A stretch of 60,293 bases of DNA from Clostridia bacterium (GCA_017436245.1 JAFSDN010000110.1:1-60293), one strand, 5' to 3'; positions 46,000 through 54,799 are shown, counted from the stretch's first letter. Numbers and translations: made by a program. Notes: a model not told the origin generated them from the sequence alone.

Positions 46000-46449
46000 T
46001 TATACTGTTTCAAACGCCATAAACTTGTCGATTCTGTTCTGATGTCTTCCCCCTTGGAATTCCGCATCAAGGTATGCCCCAACAATTTCAAGAGCCAAAT
46101 CGCAGCCGGTAATTCTTTCCCCAAGGCAGATTACGTTTGCATTGTTATGCTCCTTTGTCATTCTTGCGCTGTATGTATCGGTAACGTGTGCCGCTCTGAT
46201 TCCTTTAATTTTATTTGCCGCCATGCTCATTCCGATTCCTGTTCCGCAAACAAGAATACCGCACTCTGCCTCTCCTCCGTTTACAGCATCACAAACCTTT
46301 TTTGCATAATCGGGATAATCGCATGAAGCATTGTCAAAGGTTCCTAAATCAACAGCTTCAAAGCCCTTCCATTCAAGAAACTTTTTTATTGTACCCTTCA
46401 GATTAACACCGCCGTGATCCGAACCTATTGCAATTATTCTTTTTTCCAT
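46000..46449 (-). CDS. rpiB: Ribose-5-phosphate isomerase B
   Basis: 149 residues from ATG 46449 (GAGAGGATG upstream; ATGs at 46458 and 46491 are less well placed). It interconverts ribose 5-phosphate and ribulose 5-phosphate in the pentose pathway. IGSDHGGVNLK near residue 7, CGILVCGTGIGMSMAANKIKGIRAA with the catalytic Cys near residue 65, and EHNNANVICLGERI are family signatures. It is divergent from the phosphohexomutase gene. Confidence 0.95.
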   Translation of the reverse strand: MEKRIIAIGSDHGGVNLKGTIKKFLEWKGFEAVDLGTFDNASCDYPDYAKKVCDAVNGGEAECGILVCGTGIGMSMAANKIKGIRAAHVTDTYSARMTKEHNNANVICLGERITGCDLALEIVGAYLDAEFQGGRHQNRIDKFMAFETV

Positions 46450-46520
46450 AACAGTCATCCTCTCTTTGACATAGTATTCTATCTTAATCATACCAAATTT
46501 TTTTTAAAATATCAATGTTT

Positions 46521-46549
46521 TTGACAAAAAATATTATATATGTTATAAT
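46521..46549 (+). promoter_or_regulatory. Promoter of the phosphohexomutase gene
   Basis: TTGACA (46521-46526), 17-bp spacer, TATAAT (46544-46549): full consensus, 44 bp before the start codon. Confidence 0.8.
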
Positions 46550-46592
46550 AAAATAATTCAAAAGAAAATTTATATAATGAAAGGGAATATAT

Positions 46593-48314
46593 ATGAACTA
46601 CAAAAATGAATATGAATACTGGCTCAGCAACGTGACAGATGCCGAAAAAAAGGAGCTTGAAGCAATAAAGGATAATGAAACAGAGATAAAGGACAGATTT
46701 TATCAGTCCCTTGAATTCGGAACAGCAGGCCTCCGCGGCGTAATTGGTCTGGGTCTCAACCGCATGAACAGCTATATTGTTGCCCGTGCAACTCAGGGTC
46801 TTGCAAATCAGCTTATAAAAACAAATCCCAAGGATGCAGCTCTCAGCGTTGCAATCGCCTATGACAGCCGCCACAAGTCCGAGGAATTTGCAAAGGTTTC
46901 GGCATCGGTTCTGGCGGCAAACGGAATCAAAGCATACATCTTTTCAGAGCTTAAACCCGTTCCTGAGCTTTCATTTTCAATAAGATACAAAAAAACAACT
47001 GCAGGAATTGCAATCACCGCAAGCCACAACCCTGCAAAATATAACGGTTATAAGGTTTACGGAAGTGACGGCGCACAGCTGAACCCCGACCTTGCGGCAA
47101 TTGTTCTTGAAGAAATTGAAAAAACTCCCATATTTGGCGGTGCAAAGATAATTGACTTTGACGAAGGCGTTAAATCAGGAATAATCGAAATTATGGGCGA
47201 TGAGGTTGAAGAAGAATATTTGAACAATGTTCAAATGCAATGTCAAAACCCCGACCTTGTTCGTGAAAAGGGAAAAGAACTGAAATTTGTTTACACTCCC
47301 TTCCACGGAACAGGCAACAAACCCGTCCGCAAGATTCTCAGCAGAATTGGCTTTGAAAATGTTATTGTTGTAAAGGAACAGGAAAGCCCCGACGGCGATT
47401 TTCCAACAGTTGAATCCCCCAACCCCGAAAACAAGGAAGGCTTCAAAATTGCAATTGAGCTTGCAAAAGAAAACGGTGCCGATTTGATTATCGGAACAGA
47501 CCCCGATGCCGACCGTGTTGGAATCCTTGTTCGTGACAAGTCGGGTGAATATATTGTCCTCACAGGAAATCAGACGGGCGTTTTGCTCACCGAATATATC
47601 CTGAGCATGAACCAGAAAAAAAGCACACTTCCAAAGGACGGCTACGTGGTAAAAACAATCGTAACAACCGACATCACCCGTGAAATCTGCAAAAGCTATG
47701 GTGTTGAAATGAAGGAAGTTCTCACAGGCTTCAAATTCATTGGCGAAAAAATCAAGGAATCGGAAGAAACAGGAATCGGAACATACCTCTTTGGCTTTGA
47801 AGAAAGCTACGGATGCCTTGCCGGAACATATGCAAGGGACAAGGACGCTGTTGTTGCATCAATGCTTGTTGCAGAAATGGCTCTTTATTACCGTGAAATG
47901 GGTCTCAGCCTTTATGACCAGCTCCAGAATATTTACAAAAAATACGGATATTATAAGGAATTTGTTGTTTCGGTTACAATGGAAGGAATTGAGGGAATAG
48001 AAAAAATAAAATCAATTATGGAGGATGTAAGAAACAATCCCCCCTCAACAATCGGCGGAAAAAAGGTTATTGCCGTGCGTGATTACAGCAAATCTGTCCG
48101 TCTTGACCTTGAAACAGGAAAGACCGAAGAAATCCTGCTCCCCAAGTCAAATGTAATTTATCTTGAGCTTGAGGACAAAAACAACTTCATCATCCGTCCT
48201 TCGGGAACAGAACCAAAAATAAAGCTCTACTGCCTCCTTTGCGGAAAAACTCCCGAAGATGCAGAAGCAATTGCTGAAATCGTCAAATCAGATATTGATG
48301 AAATAGTAAAATAA
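46593..48314 (+). CDS. Phosphoglucomutase/phosphomannomutase (alpha-D-phosphohexomutase)
   Basis: 573 residues, the PgcA-like size. It interconverts hexose 1- and 6-phosphates, feeding cell-envelope sugars. Four domains: TAGLRGVIGLGLNRMN near 45, the phosphoserine loop GIAITASHNPAKYNGYKVYG near 140 (Ser in TASHNP), metal loop GTDPDADRVGILV near 300, sugar loop GFEESYGCLAG near 400, and the C-terminal phosphate loop RPSGTEPKIKLYC. Own promoter, single gene. Confidence 0.94.
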   Translation: MNYKNEYEYWLSNVTDAEKKELEAIKDNETEIKDRFYQSLEFGTAGLRGVIGLGLNRMNSYIVARATQGLANQLIKTNPKDAALSVAIAYDSRHKSEEFAKVSASVLAANGIKAYIFSELKPVPELSFSIRYKKTTAGIAITASHNPAKYNGYKVYGSDGAQLNPDLAAIVLEEIEKTPIFGGAKIIDFDEGVKSGIIEIMGDEVEEEYLNNVQMQCQNPDLVREKGKELKFVYTPFHGTGNKPVRKILSRIGFENVIVVKEQESPDGDFPTVESPNPENKEGFKIAIELAKENGADLIIGTDPDADRVGILVRDKSGEYIVLTGNQTGVLLTEYILSMNQKKSTLPKDGYVVKTIVTTDITREICKSYGVEMKEVLTGFKFIGEKIKESEETGIGTYLFGFEESYGCLAGTYARDKDAVVASMLVAEMALYYREMGLSLYDQLQNIYKKYGYYKEFVVSVTMEGIEGIEKIKSIMEDVRNNPPSTIGGKKVIAVRDYSKSVRLDLETGKTEEILLPKSNVIYLELEDKNNFIIRPSGTEPKIKLYCLLCGKTPEDAEAIAEIVKSDIDEIVK

Positions 48315-48349
48315 AAGGTTTTATAACAAATGTTTTGATAAATACTTTG

Positions 48350-48427
48350 TAAAGATTCTTCGCTGCGCTCAGAATGACTAAAGCTTGCCGATACAAGGTC
48401 ATGTTGAGCGTAGTCGAAACATCTTTT
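48350..48427. repeat. Dispersed hairpin repeat, copy 7
   Basis: AGATTCTTCGCTGCGCTCAG, GAATGAC and GTCATGTTGAGCGTAGTCGA in inverted arms, just after the phosphohexomutase gene. Confidence 0.78.
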
Positions 48428-48458
48428 TTTACTAAATTTCATAAAGAACCAAATAAAC

Positions 48459-48491
48459 ACAAAACCGACACTTTTTGAGTGTCGGTTTTGT
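48459..48491. terminator. Bidirectional terminator
   Basis: ACAAAACCGACACT and AGTGTCGGTTTTGT form a 14-bp stem. It lies between the convergent phosphohexomutase gene and the membrane-protein gene at 48508. Confidence 0.88.
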
Positions 48492-48507
48492 TTGTCAACA
48501 TTAAACT

Positions 48508-48942
48508 TTACCTTACTTTTCCGTTGTAATATTTCTCTGACAAGAAGCAGGAAACAAACAAAGAAAAGCAGAAAAGAATAATTCCAAAAATAATTCCGAT
48601 TTCTTCAAACATAAAATCAAATATATGTACAAAGGAAAAAATCCATAAGTAAATATTCTGACTCAGCATCATCCGAAATACCAATGTTATAATTATTGTA
48701 ATTATAATTGACACCGTATTCAAAAGATAATAATCAAATGAATCACTGACAGATAAGTACAAATGCCTTATAATATATCCGTTGTAAATCATAAATACAA
48801 TTAATATACAAAGCTGAAGGACTCTGGCAGTATTTGATGTTTCCGGCATATCTGAATTTACCATAAAATAATTGAAAAAAACGGAACAGATAATACAGCC
48901 AAACAATATTTCTTTTACTCTTTTTAAAATAACTGCAATCAT
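48508..48942 (-). CDS. Four-helix membrane protein, unknown function
   Basis: 144 residues from ATG 48942 (GGTGA six bases upstream; a GTG at 48951 is also possible). Four hydrophobic helices at about 11-25, 44-60, 72-92 and 105-135, with very Ile/Phe-rich sequence. No family recognised. AT-rich. It is monocistronic between a terminator and the fruK-like gene's downstream side. Confidence 0.6.
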   Translation of the reverse strand: MIAVILKRVKEILFGCIICSVFFNYFMVNSDMPETSNTARVLQLCILIVFMIYNGYIIRHLYLSVSDSFDYYLLNTVSIIITIIITLVFRMMLSQNIYLWIFSFVHIFDFMFEEIGIIFGIILFCFSLFVSCFLSEKYYNGKVR

Positions 48943-49029
48943 TTTCTTCACCGTCTCGTGTTATTCTGTTATACTCAATATTCTACAATATTTTGTTAAA
49001 TAAATCAATATCTGTTTTAAACAAATATT

Positions 49030-49956
49030 TTACTTCAAAACCTCGCATTTATCTGTCAATTTGCGGAAAACATCGCAAATTTCATCTTTTTTCGCCAAAT
49101 TCTCTGAAAACGCGCTTGCGCTCCCTGCAGAAATTCCCATTATAAATGCATCTTTAAAATTATTTGATTTTTCATATTCAAAAATAAATCCGGCAACGGC
49201 AGAATCCCCCGAACCCGTGGTATTTATAACCCTTCCCTTTGGTGCTTCGGAGTAAAAAGCATTTCCGTCCTCACAAACAAAAATACCTCCGTCTCCGCCC
49301 ATTGAAACAAAAATATTCCTTGCTCCGATTTTTTGAAGCTCTTTTGCATATTTAACAGTTTCATCAAGAGTATTAATTTTAACTCCAAAAAATCCTTCAA
49401 GTTCAAAATTATTGGGCTTTATAAGAAAAGGTCTGTGCTTCAGGGTGTTTTTCAAAAGGTCACCCTCTGCATCAACAACAATTTTCACATCTTTTTCTTT
49501 CAAAACTTCCATAATTTCAGAGTAAAAATCTTTTCCCAAGCCCTTTGGAACACTTCCTGCAAGAACAAGAATATCATTATCTTTGATATTTTTAATTTTA
49601 CTCATTAATTCTGCTTTTTCAGAATCCGTAATTTCAGGACCCGCAGCATTTATTTCCGTTTCCTCGTTGGATTTAATCTTTGTATTTATTCTTGAAACAC
49701 CCTTTTCAAGCAAAACAAAATCTGTTTCAACGCCTGATTCTTCAAGGGCATTTTTTATGTATTCTCCCGTAAATCCGCCAACAAACCCAAGGGCACAGGA
49801 ACAAACTCCAAGATTATTCAAAACAATTGAAACATTAATTCCCTTTCCGCCGGGAAGAATTTTTTCGTAAGATGTTCTGTTTACCCTTCCGTATTCAATA
49901 TTATCCACTCCGATTATATAATCAATCGAAGGATTTAATGTTAATGTATAAATCAT
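49030..49956 (-). CDS. PfkB-family hexose kinase, probable 1-phosphofructokinase
   Basis: 308 residues. The start IYTLTLNPSIDYIIGVD and PGGKGINVSIVLNNLG are typical of FruK/LacC kinases, which phosphorylate fructose 1-phosphate or tagatose 6-phosphate. ATP/catalytic motif VINTTGSGDSAVAGFI with the base Asp near residue 245. FruK is the better guess, but no fructose PTS gene is adjacent. It starts 10 bp after mntP, and is third in an operon rsmG-mntP-fruK. Confidence 0.85.
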   Translation of the reverse strand: MIYTLTLNPSIDYIIGVDNIEYGRVNRTSYEKILPGGKGINVSIVLNNLGVCSCALGFVGGFTGEYIKNALEESGVETDFVLLEKGVSRINTKIKSNEETEINAAGPEITDSEKAELMSKIKNIKDNDILVLAGSVPKGLGKDFYSEIMEVLKEKDVKIVVDAEGDLLKNTLKHRPFLIKPNNFELEGFFGVKINTLDETVKYAKELQKIGARNIFVSMGGDGGIFVCEDGNAFYSEAPKGRVINTTGSGDSAVAGFIFEYEKSNNFKDAFIMGISAGSASAFSENLAKKDEICDVFRKLTDKCEVLK

Positions 49957-49966
49957 TTTAAATCAC

Positions 49967-50536
49967 CTAAAACAATATTCCAAGATGTTCAAACAAAATT
50001 TTGATTCCAATAAAAATCAGAACAATTCCACCCATAATAACAGCCTTATCACGAAGAAATCTCCCGATTGACTTACCAATAAAAACTCCCACAAAGCTGA
50101 AACAAAAGGTTGTTGCCGCAATAACCGAGGCAGCAGCAAAAATATTTATATCCTTGCTTGCAATAAATGAAATTCCAACAGCAAGAGCATCAATACTGGT
50201 TGCAATTGCCTGAAAGAAAAGCTCTTTTATACTTAGAATTTTGCAGCCTTGACACTCATCCTCCTCTTTTTCCGAAATTGATTCTCTTATCATATTCAGT
50301 CCGATGAGCAAAAGAATAACAAAAGCAATCCAATGGTCAACAGCCTTTATCTGTTCTTCAAAAAGAGCGCCTGCAAAATAACCCATTACCGGCATAATCC
50401 CCTGAAAAACTCCAAAAAACAAAGCAATCAAAAAGGCATCCTTGATTTTTACCTTTCCAAGACAAATACCATTGCTGATTGCAACCGAAAACGCATCCAT
50501 CGAAAGACCGATTCCCGTCAAAAAATATAAAATCAT
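49967..50536 (-). CDS. mntP: Manganese efflux pump MntP
   Basis: 189 residues from ATG 50536 (AGAGGAAAGG upstream). Six membrane helices in two repeats. Conserved acid-containing helices are GIGLSMDAFSVAISNGI near residue 8 and IATSIDALAVGISFIA near 115, as in E. coli MntP, which exports Mn2+. A charged loop with EEDECQGCK lies between the halves. It sits between rsmG and the PfkB kinase on the same strand. No manganese riboswitch is visible. Confidence 0.9.
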   Translation of the reverse strand: MILYFLTGIGLSMDAFSVAISNGICLGKVKIKDAFLIALFFGVFQGIMPVMGYFAGALFEEQIKAVDHWIAFVILLLIGLNMIRESISEKEEDECQGCKILSIKELFFQAIATSIDALAVGISFIASKDINIFAAASVIAATTFCFSFVGVFIGKSIGRFLRDKAVIMGGIVLIFIGIKILFEHLGILF

Positions 50537-50561
50537 ATTAAAAACCTTTCCTCTATAAAGA

Positions 50562-51266
50562 TTATTTTTTAATTTTATTTGCACGCCTTGGAAACTGAGC
50601 AGGAGTTTCCTTTACCTTTTCAATCAAAACAATTTTTCTTGTAATATCAGAACAGGGAATTTCAACTTCTTTAATTTCGGCAATCCTTCCGCCCAGAGTT
50701 CCAATCATTGCCCTTGCATCGTCAATTTCGTCTTCAACCTCAAACTGCTTGAATGCTGCAAAAACTCCACCCACCTTAACAAAAGGAAGGCAATATTCGC
50801 ACAAAACCTTTAAGTTTGCCACAGCTCTTGACACCGCAACATCAAACTTTTCGCGGTATAACTTTGATTTTCCGGCTTCCTCTGCTCTTGCATGAACAAA
50901 TTCAGCTTTTTTAAAATTAATATTTTCTGAAACCTCTTTCAAAAAATTAATTCTCTTGTTCAAAGAATCCATAAAAGTGAAATCAAGGTCTTCTCTCACA
51001 ATTTTTATGGGAACACCGGGAAAGCCCGCACCTGTTCCAACATCAATAACCTTTGCATTTTCCTTTATATCAAAAACCGAAAGGGGAGCAATGCTGTCCA
51101 AAAAATGCTTAACCGAAATCCCCTCAGGGTCAGTCACCGCAGTCAGATTCATTTTTTCGTTCCATTCAACCAAAAGCCGTGAAAAAACTTCAAACTTGTT
51201 TATCTTCTCCTCTGAAACCGAAAATCCAAGCTCAATAATTCCCTTTTCAAAAATTTCTCTGTTCAT
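50562..51266 (-). CDS. rsmG: 16S rRNA (guanine-527-N7)-methyltransferase RsmG
   Basis: 234 residues. RsmG methylates G527 of 16S rRNA using SAM. The Rossmann site is VIDVGTGAGFPGVPIKIV near 70, followed by FMDSLNKRINFLKEV and DVAVSRAVANLKVLCEYCLPFVKVGG. NEKMNLTAVTDPEGISVKHFLDS near 35 is diagnostic. RsmG (GidB) is commonly close to oriC and parAB in Firmicutes, in keeping with the origin at 51.7 kb. Confidence 0.95.
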   Translation of the reverse strand: MNREIFEKGIIELGFSVSEEKINKFEVFSRLLVEWNEKMNLTAVTDPEGISVKHFLDSIAPLSVFDIKENAKVIDVGTGAGFPGVPIKIVREDLDFTFMDSLNKRINFLKEVSENINFKKAEFVHARAEEAGKSKLYREKFDVAVSRAVANLKVLCEYCLPFVKVGGVFAAFKQFEVEDEIDDARAMIGTLGGRIAEIKEVEIPCSDITRKIVLIEKVKETPAQFPRRANKIKK

Positions 51267-51289
51267 AAATTTTCCTCTTTATATATGAA

Positions 51290-51353
51290 AGATTCTTCAC
51301 TACGTTCAGAATGACCAAAAAAATCGTCACCCTGAACAAAGGCGAAGGGTCTA
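51290..51353. repeat. Dispersed hairpin repeat, copy 8
   Basis: AGATTCTTCACTACGTTCAG with GAATGAC and GTCACCCTGAACAAAGGCGA with AGGGTCT. The second arm is diverged. Confidence 0.7.
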
Positions 51354-51371
51354 ATATTAATTAGTTAAATA

Positions 51372-51406
51372 AAAAAAGAGTACAACTTTCGAAGCACTCT
51401 CTTTTT
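51372..51406 (-). terminator. Terminator of the ferredoxin gene
   Basis: AAAAAGAG and CTCTTTTT pair around a loop with an inner CTTTCGAAG hairpin, with a T run on the minus strand. Confidence 0.65.
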
Positions 51407-51425
51407 GGGTAAATTTTAAATTCAC

Positions 51426-51593
51426 TTATGCCTGAGGAGCGTCAACAGGACAAGCACTTGCACAGCTTCCGCAATCGATGCAAGCATCAGCATCAATAAC
51501 GTACTTGCCGTCACCTTCAGTAATTGCGTCAACGGGGCATTCGCCTGCGCAAGCACCGCACATGATGCAATCATCATTAATTGTATAAGCCAT
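51426..51593 (-). CDS. 2[4Fe-4S] ferredoxin, clostridial type
   Basis: 55 residues, the usual clostridial size, from ATG 51593 (AGAGGTG upstream). Two cluster motifs: CIMCGACAGECPVDAI and CIDCGSCASACPVDAP (each CxxCxxCxxxCP). It carries electrons for low-potential reactions such as pyruvate:ferredoxin oxidoreductase and hydrogenase, pointing to an anaerobe. It is monocistronic with its own terminator. Confidence 0.96.
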   Translation of the reverse strand: MAYTINDDCIMCGACAGECPVDAITEGDGKYVIDADACIDCGSCASACPVDAPQA

Positions 51594-51699
51594 TTTTTTC
51601 ACCTCTTTTTTTATATATGACCGATGCACAAAATGCATCAACCATATAATATATTATTTTTTGAATTTTGTCAATCTATAAATTTAAAAAATAAAAATT

Positions 51700-51930
51700 T
51701 AACAAACTTATCCACAAAATAAACATAATAACTCATAATCTGATTGTTGATAATTTTTTCAAAAAAACGTCCCTGTTGATTTTGTTGATAACTTTTTTCA
51801 CTTATCAACATGAAATTAACAAGCCAAAACCCCTGTTATTTCAATGCAAAAACAACTTTTCAACATAATCAACACCCCCAACAACAGCATCATCAACTAT
51901 AAATATATATATTATATTTATATATAGAAA
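51700..51930. other. Probable chromosomal origin (oriC) with DnaA boxes and AT-rich element
   Basis: Four DnaA boxes: TTATCCACA at 51708-51716, TTATCAACA on the minus strand at 51745-51753 and 51783-51791, and on the plus strand at 51802-51810, plus near-matches around 51771-51780 and 51865. A run of about 35 bases of pure A/T at 51900-51930 would serve as an unwinding element. Gene orientation flips here from mostly minus to plus. dnaN starts about 660 bp downstream. The gap 51594-51933 has no gene. Confidence 0.75.
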
Positions 51931-51933
51931 AAT

Positions 51934-52149
51934 TCATTTTTCATTTTCCTTGTCTTCCTGTTTCTTTAAAAAATCAATTTCGTCATATAAATAACTTAAT
52001 GGGAATAATTTATCTTCCTTCAAATCAGGAAGAAAGGTCTGTGACAAAAAATCAAGTCTCTTTTGTGCCCTTCTCAGATTATTTATCGCAAGGTCAATGT
52101 CCTGATAAATTAAAAATGCTACTCTTTGTGCCTGGTTCATAGGTTCCAT
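51934..52149 (-). CDS. Small helical protein of unknown function beside oriC
   Basis: 71 residues: MEPMNQAQRVAFLIYQDIDLAINNLRRAQKR, then LDFLSQTFLPDLKEDKLFPLSYLYDEIDFLKKQEDKENEK. AAAAGGAG lies eight bases before ATG 52149. It looks all-helical, with no family recognised. It follows the terminator of the structured RNA at 52168-52405 by 18 bp and reads into the origin region. Confidence 0.6.
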   Translation of the reverse strand: MEPMNQAQRVAFLIYQDIDLAINNLRRAQKRLDFLSQTFLPDLKEDKLFPLSYLYDEIDFLKKQEDKENEK

Positions 52150-52167
52150 AAAAATATCTCCTTTTTA

Positions 52168-52405
52168 TAAAAAAATGTGCAGCCCCACAAAGTGAAGCCG
52201 CACATGAAAAACATACAACTCCGACTTATTTAAGGCTGCTACACTCTTAAAATAAAAGGAAAGACAATAATAAATTTACCATTCTCTACAAATCCGTTTA
52301 GGAGAGTATGCTTTTCTCAAAGCATATTATTTGTAGGAATGGTTTTTTTTATTTAATTTTAAAAGAATATATAATCTCCCCCTATTTTAATTTAAGAGTG
52401 TAGCA
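52168..52405 (-). ncRNA. Structured RNA of about 235 nt upstream of dnaN (6S-like architecture)
   Basis: The minus strand has a consensus promoter, a 15-bp perfect closing stem (TGCTACACTCTTAAA at 52405-52391 with its complement at 52251-52237), a large internal loop, a second long stem (ACCATTC.CTACAAAT against ATTTGTAG.GAATGGT, 52343-52329 with 52293-52278), an apical ATGCTTT / AAAGCAT hairpin and finally a strong terminator. Closing stem, open central region and long distal hairpin over about 170 nt recall 6S RNA, but the central region is unusually AT-rich and I cannot confirm that family. No ORF with a ribosome site is present in it. Confidence 0.6.
52175..52205 (-). terminator. Terminator of the structured RNA
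   Basis: ATGTGCGGCTTCAC pairs with GTGGGGCTGCACAT (minus-strand sense, 14 bp with G-U pairs), followed by a T run at 52174-52168. Confidence 0.85.
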
Positions 52406-52410
52406 TAAAC

Positions 52411-52439
52411 ATTGTAACACACAAAAGAAAAAATTACAA
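52411..52439 (-). promoter_or_regulatory. Promoter of the structured RNA
   Basis: TTGTAA (52439-52434) and TACAAT (52416-52411) with a 17-bp spacer on the minus strand, ending just before the closing stem. Confidence 0.65.
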
Positions 52440-52507
52440 TAAAAAACTGTTTTTTTTGTTAAAATTTTTTATTTGCTAAAAAATTTACCCTTAATCGCAA
52501 AAAATGA

Positions 52508-52536
52508 TTGATTTTATACAAAACATATGTTATAAT
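52508..52536 (+). promoter_or_regulatory. Promoter of dnaN
   Basis: TTGATT (52508-52513), 17-bp spacer, TATAAT (52531-52536), 54 bp before the start codon. Confidence 0.75.
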
Positions 52537-52589
52537 GTATTTGGCTGAATAGGGATATTATTTTACCTAAGAAAGGGAATTGAATAAAA

Positions 52590-53696
52590 ATGAATATAAT
52601 TTGTAACAAAAATATACTCAACGAAGCAATCAGTGCTGTTTCAAAGGCTGTTTCTTCGCATTCCAACTTTGCAATACTGGAAGGCATTTATATAAAAGCG
52701 GATATTGAAGGATTCATCACCTTTGTTTCAAATGATATGGAAATGGGAATTGAGGCAAAAATTGAAGGCCGTGTCATAAAACCCGGTCAGACTGTTTTAA
52801 ATGCCAAAATGCTTGGAAATATTATAAAAAATCTTCCTGCTGACGAGGTTTACATTGAAACAAACGAAATCAATTACTGCACAATAAAGAGCGGAAATGC
52901 AAAGTTTGAAATTATGGGGCTTAATCCAATGGAATTTCCCGAGCTTCCAAAGGTTGACCCAGAATATTCAATAAAGGTAAAAAAAGCATCTCTTAAGGAG
53001 ATGATAACAAAAACAATTTTCTGTACATCACTCAGTGACAACAGACCTGTTCTCAAAGGCTGTCTTATTGAAATTAATAACGATTTAATAAAAATGGTTG
53101 CAACCGACGGCTTCAAGATGGCTGTCAGAACATATCACCTTGACGGCGAATATCCCGAAAGGAGCTTTATTGTTCCTGCAAAAACCCTTGGGGATATAAC
53201 AAAAATTCTTAAAGATGATGAGGATTTTGTTGAAATCAACTGCACTTCAAAAAATGCAGTGTTCATTTTTGAAAACTATAAAATTGTTACACGTCTCATT
53301 GAAGGCGAATATATAAAATACGAAAGTGCAATTTATAATGATGGTGAAATTGAGCTTGAATGTCCTCTTTATGAGCTTTTTGACTCTGTTTACCGTGCTT
53401 CGCTGATTATAAACGGTAATTCAAACGATGCACCCGTAAAATTAAAGATTATGGAAAATAACATCAACATTTCCTGTGAAACAATTGTCGGAAATGTTGA
53501 CGATAACATAAACGTTGAAACAGGCGATGCAAATCTTGAAATCGGATTCTTCAATGAATTTCTTCTTGATGTTCTCAGAGCCTGTGACGATGAAACAGTC
53601 AGAATAAAATTCAAAAAGAATGTAAATCCCATGATTATAACTCCCATGGAAGGCGATAAATATCTGTATCTCCTTCTTCCCAGACGACTCAAATGA
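52590..53696 (+). CDS. dnaN: DNA polymerase III beta subunit (sliding clamp)
   Basis: 368 residues, three clamp domains of about 120 each. The clamp tethers PolC to DNA. Signatures include FITFVSNDMEMGIEAKIEG, LPADEVYIET, and in domain II GCLIEINNDLIKMVATDGFKMAVR, and the C-terminal MIITPMEGDKYLYLLLPRRL. AAAGGGAATTG precedes ATG 52590. It starts the operon dnaN-recF-remB-gyrB; recF overlaps its stop as ATGA. dnaA, normally just upstream, is absent. Confidence 0.97.
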   Translation: MNIICNKNILNEAISAVSKAVSSHSNFAILEGIYIKADIEGFITFVSNDMEMGIEAKIEGRVIKPGQTVLNAKMLGNIIKNLPADEVYIETNEINYCTIKSGNAKFEIMGLNPMEFPELPKVDPEYSIKVKKASLKEMITKTIFCTSLSDNRPVLKGCLIEINNDLIKMVATDGFKMAVRTYHLDGEYPERSFIVPAKTLGDITKILKDDEDFVEINCTSKNAVFIFENYKIVTRLIEGEYIKYESAIYNDGEIELECPLYELFDSVYRASLIINGNSNDAPVKLKIMENNINISCETIVGNVDDNINVETGDANLEIGFFNEFLLDVLRACDDETVRIKFKKNVNPMIITPMEGDKYLYLLLPRRLK

Positions 53697-54799
53697 TTGT
53701 AAATGATATAAGCTTCAAAAATTTCAGAAATTATGAAAATGAAAAAATTGAATTTAACCGAAAGGTTAATGTAATTTATGGGAATAATGCTCAGGGAAAG
53801 ACAAATATTCTGGAGGGAATCTACCTCTTTTCTCTTGGCAAGTCAAACCGTGCCTCAAAAGACCATGAAATGATTAAGTTTGGTGAAAGTTCGGCTGAAA
53901 TAAATATGAATTTCATTTCAAAGGAAAATGAGAATTTCGGTGAAATTATAATTGATAAGGTAAAAAGAAAAAAGATTGTTATAAACGATATTCCCGTAAA
54001 GAAAAATTCCGAGCTTGTGGGAAAGCTGAATGTGGTTTTCTTTGGACCTGAATATCTGAGTCTCATTCGTGAAGGTCCAAAAAAGCGCAGAAAGAATATT
54101 GATATAATGATAAGTCAGTTGAAGGTGGGCTATCTCAACGCAATTTCGGAATACAGAAAGATAACCGAACAAAAAAGCCGTCTTCTGAAGGAAGAAAAGG
54201 TTGATGAGCTTTTGCTTTCGGTTCTCAATGAAAAACTCTTTGAATTTGCGGCTTATATAATCAAAGTAAGATATGAGTATATAAAAAAGATTGAAAAAAT
54301 TGCTCAAAAAGTTCAGCTTGATATTTCGGGTGGAAAAGAAGAACTGACTCTTGATTATATATCCTGTGGTGAAAAAATTGAACAAAGTTCAGTTTATAAT
54401 ATTCGTGACATCCTGCGTGAAAAATCAAAGGATATTTTCAAACGTGAAATGAAGTACCGTGAATGTATTCTTGGTCCTCACCGTGATGATATTGAGTTCA
54501 GAATAAACGGCTCGGATTTGAAGCTTTTCGGCTCACAGGGTCAGCAAAAAACTGCAATTCTTGTTCAGAAAATTGCCGAGGTTGAGCTGTTCAGAGGTGA
54601 AATCGGAGAATATCCCATTCTTCTCCTTGATGATATAATGAGCGAGCTTGACAATCTGCGTCAGGATTATGTTTTAAACAAGCTGGAAAATATGCAGATT
54701 TTTATAACCTGCACCGATAAGGAAAGATTCAAATCCCTCAGCAGGGGAAATTTTATAAAGATAGAAAAAGGAAGTGTTTTGGAGTGTACTTGCATTTAG
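53693..54799 (+). CDS. recF: DNA repair and recombination ATPase RecF
   Basis: 368 residues. RecF helps load RecA at gaps through RecOR. Walker A is VIYGNNAQGKTNILEGIYLFSLGKSNR at about 28; the SMC-like signature is LKLFGSQGQQKTAILVQKIAE near 285; Walker B is YPILLLDDIMSELDNLRQDYVL near 310. The central domain begins RNFKNYEN-like with KNFRNYENEKIEF. Start ATG overlaps the dnaN stop, and the next gene's GTG overlaps the recF end by 16 bases, so translation is tightly coupled. Confidence 0.96.
   Translation: MIVNDISFKNFRNYENEKIEFNRKVNVIYGNNAQGKTNILEGIYLFSLGKSNRASKDHEMIKFGESSAEINMNFISKENENFGEIIIDKVKRKKIVINDIPVKKNSELVGKLNVVFFGPEYLSLIREGPKKRRKNIDIMISQLKVGYLNAISEYRKITEQKSRLLKEEKVDELLLSVLNEKLFEFAAYIIKVRYEYIKKIEKIAQKVQLDISGGKEELTLDYISCGEKIEQSSVYNIRDILREKSKDIFKREMKYRECILGPHRDDIEFRINGSDLKLFGSQGQQKTAILVQKIAEVELFRGEIGEYPILLLDDIMSELDNLRQDYVLNKLENMQIFITCTDKERFKSLSRGNFIKIEKGSVLECTCI

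Noticed and set aside
52237..52405. Firm assignment as 6S RNA
   Set aside because: Architecture fits but the AT-rich core and lack of a covariance test make the family name unsafe.
52150..52589. dnaA upstream of dnaN
   Set aside because: No DnaA-like frame exists in this gap or elsewhere in the window; the gap holds a structured RNA and the dnaN promoter.
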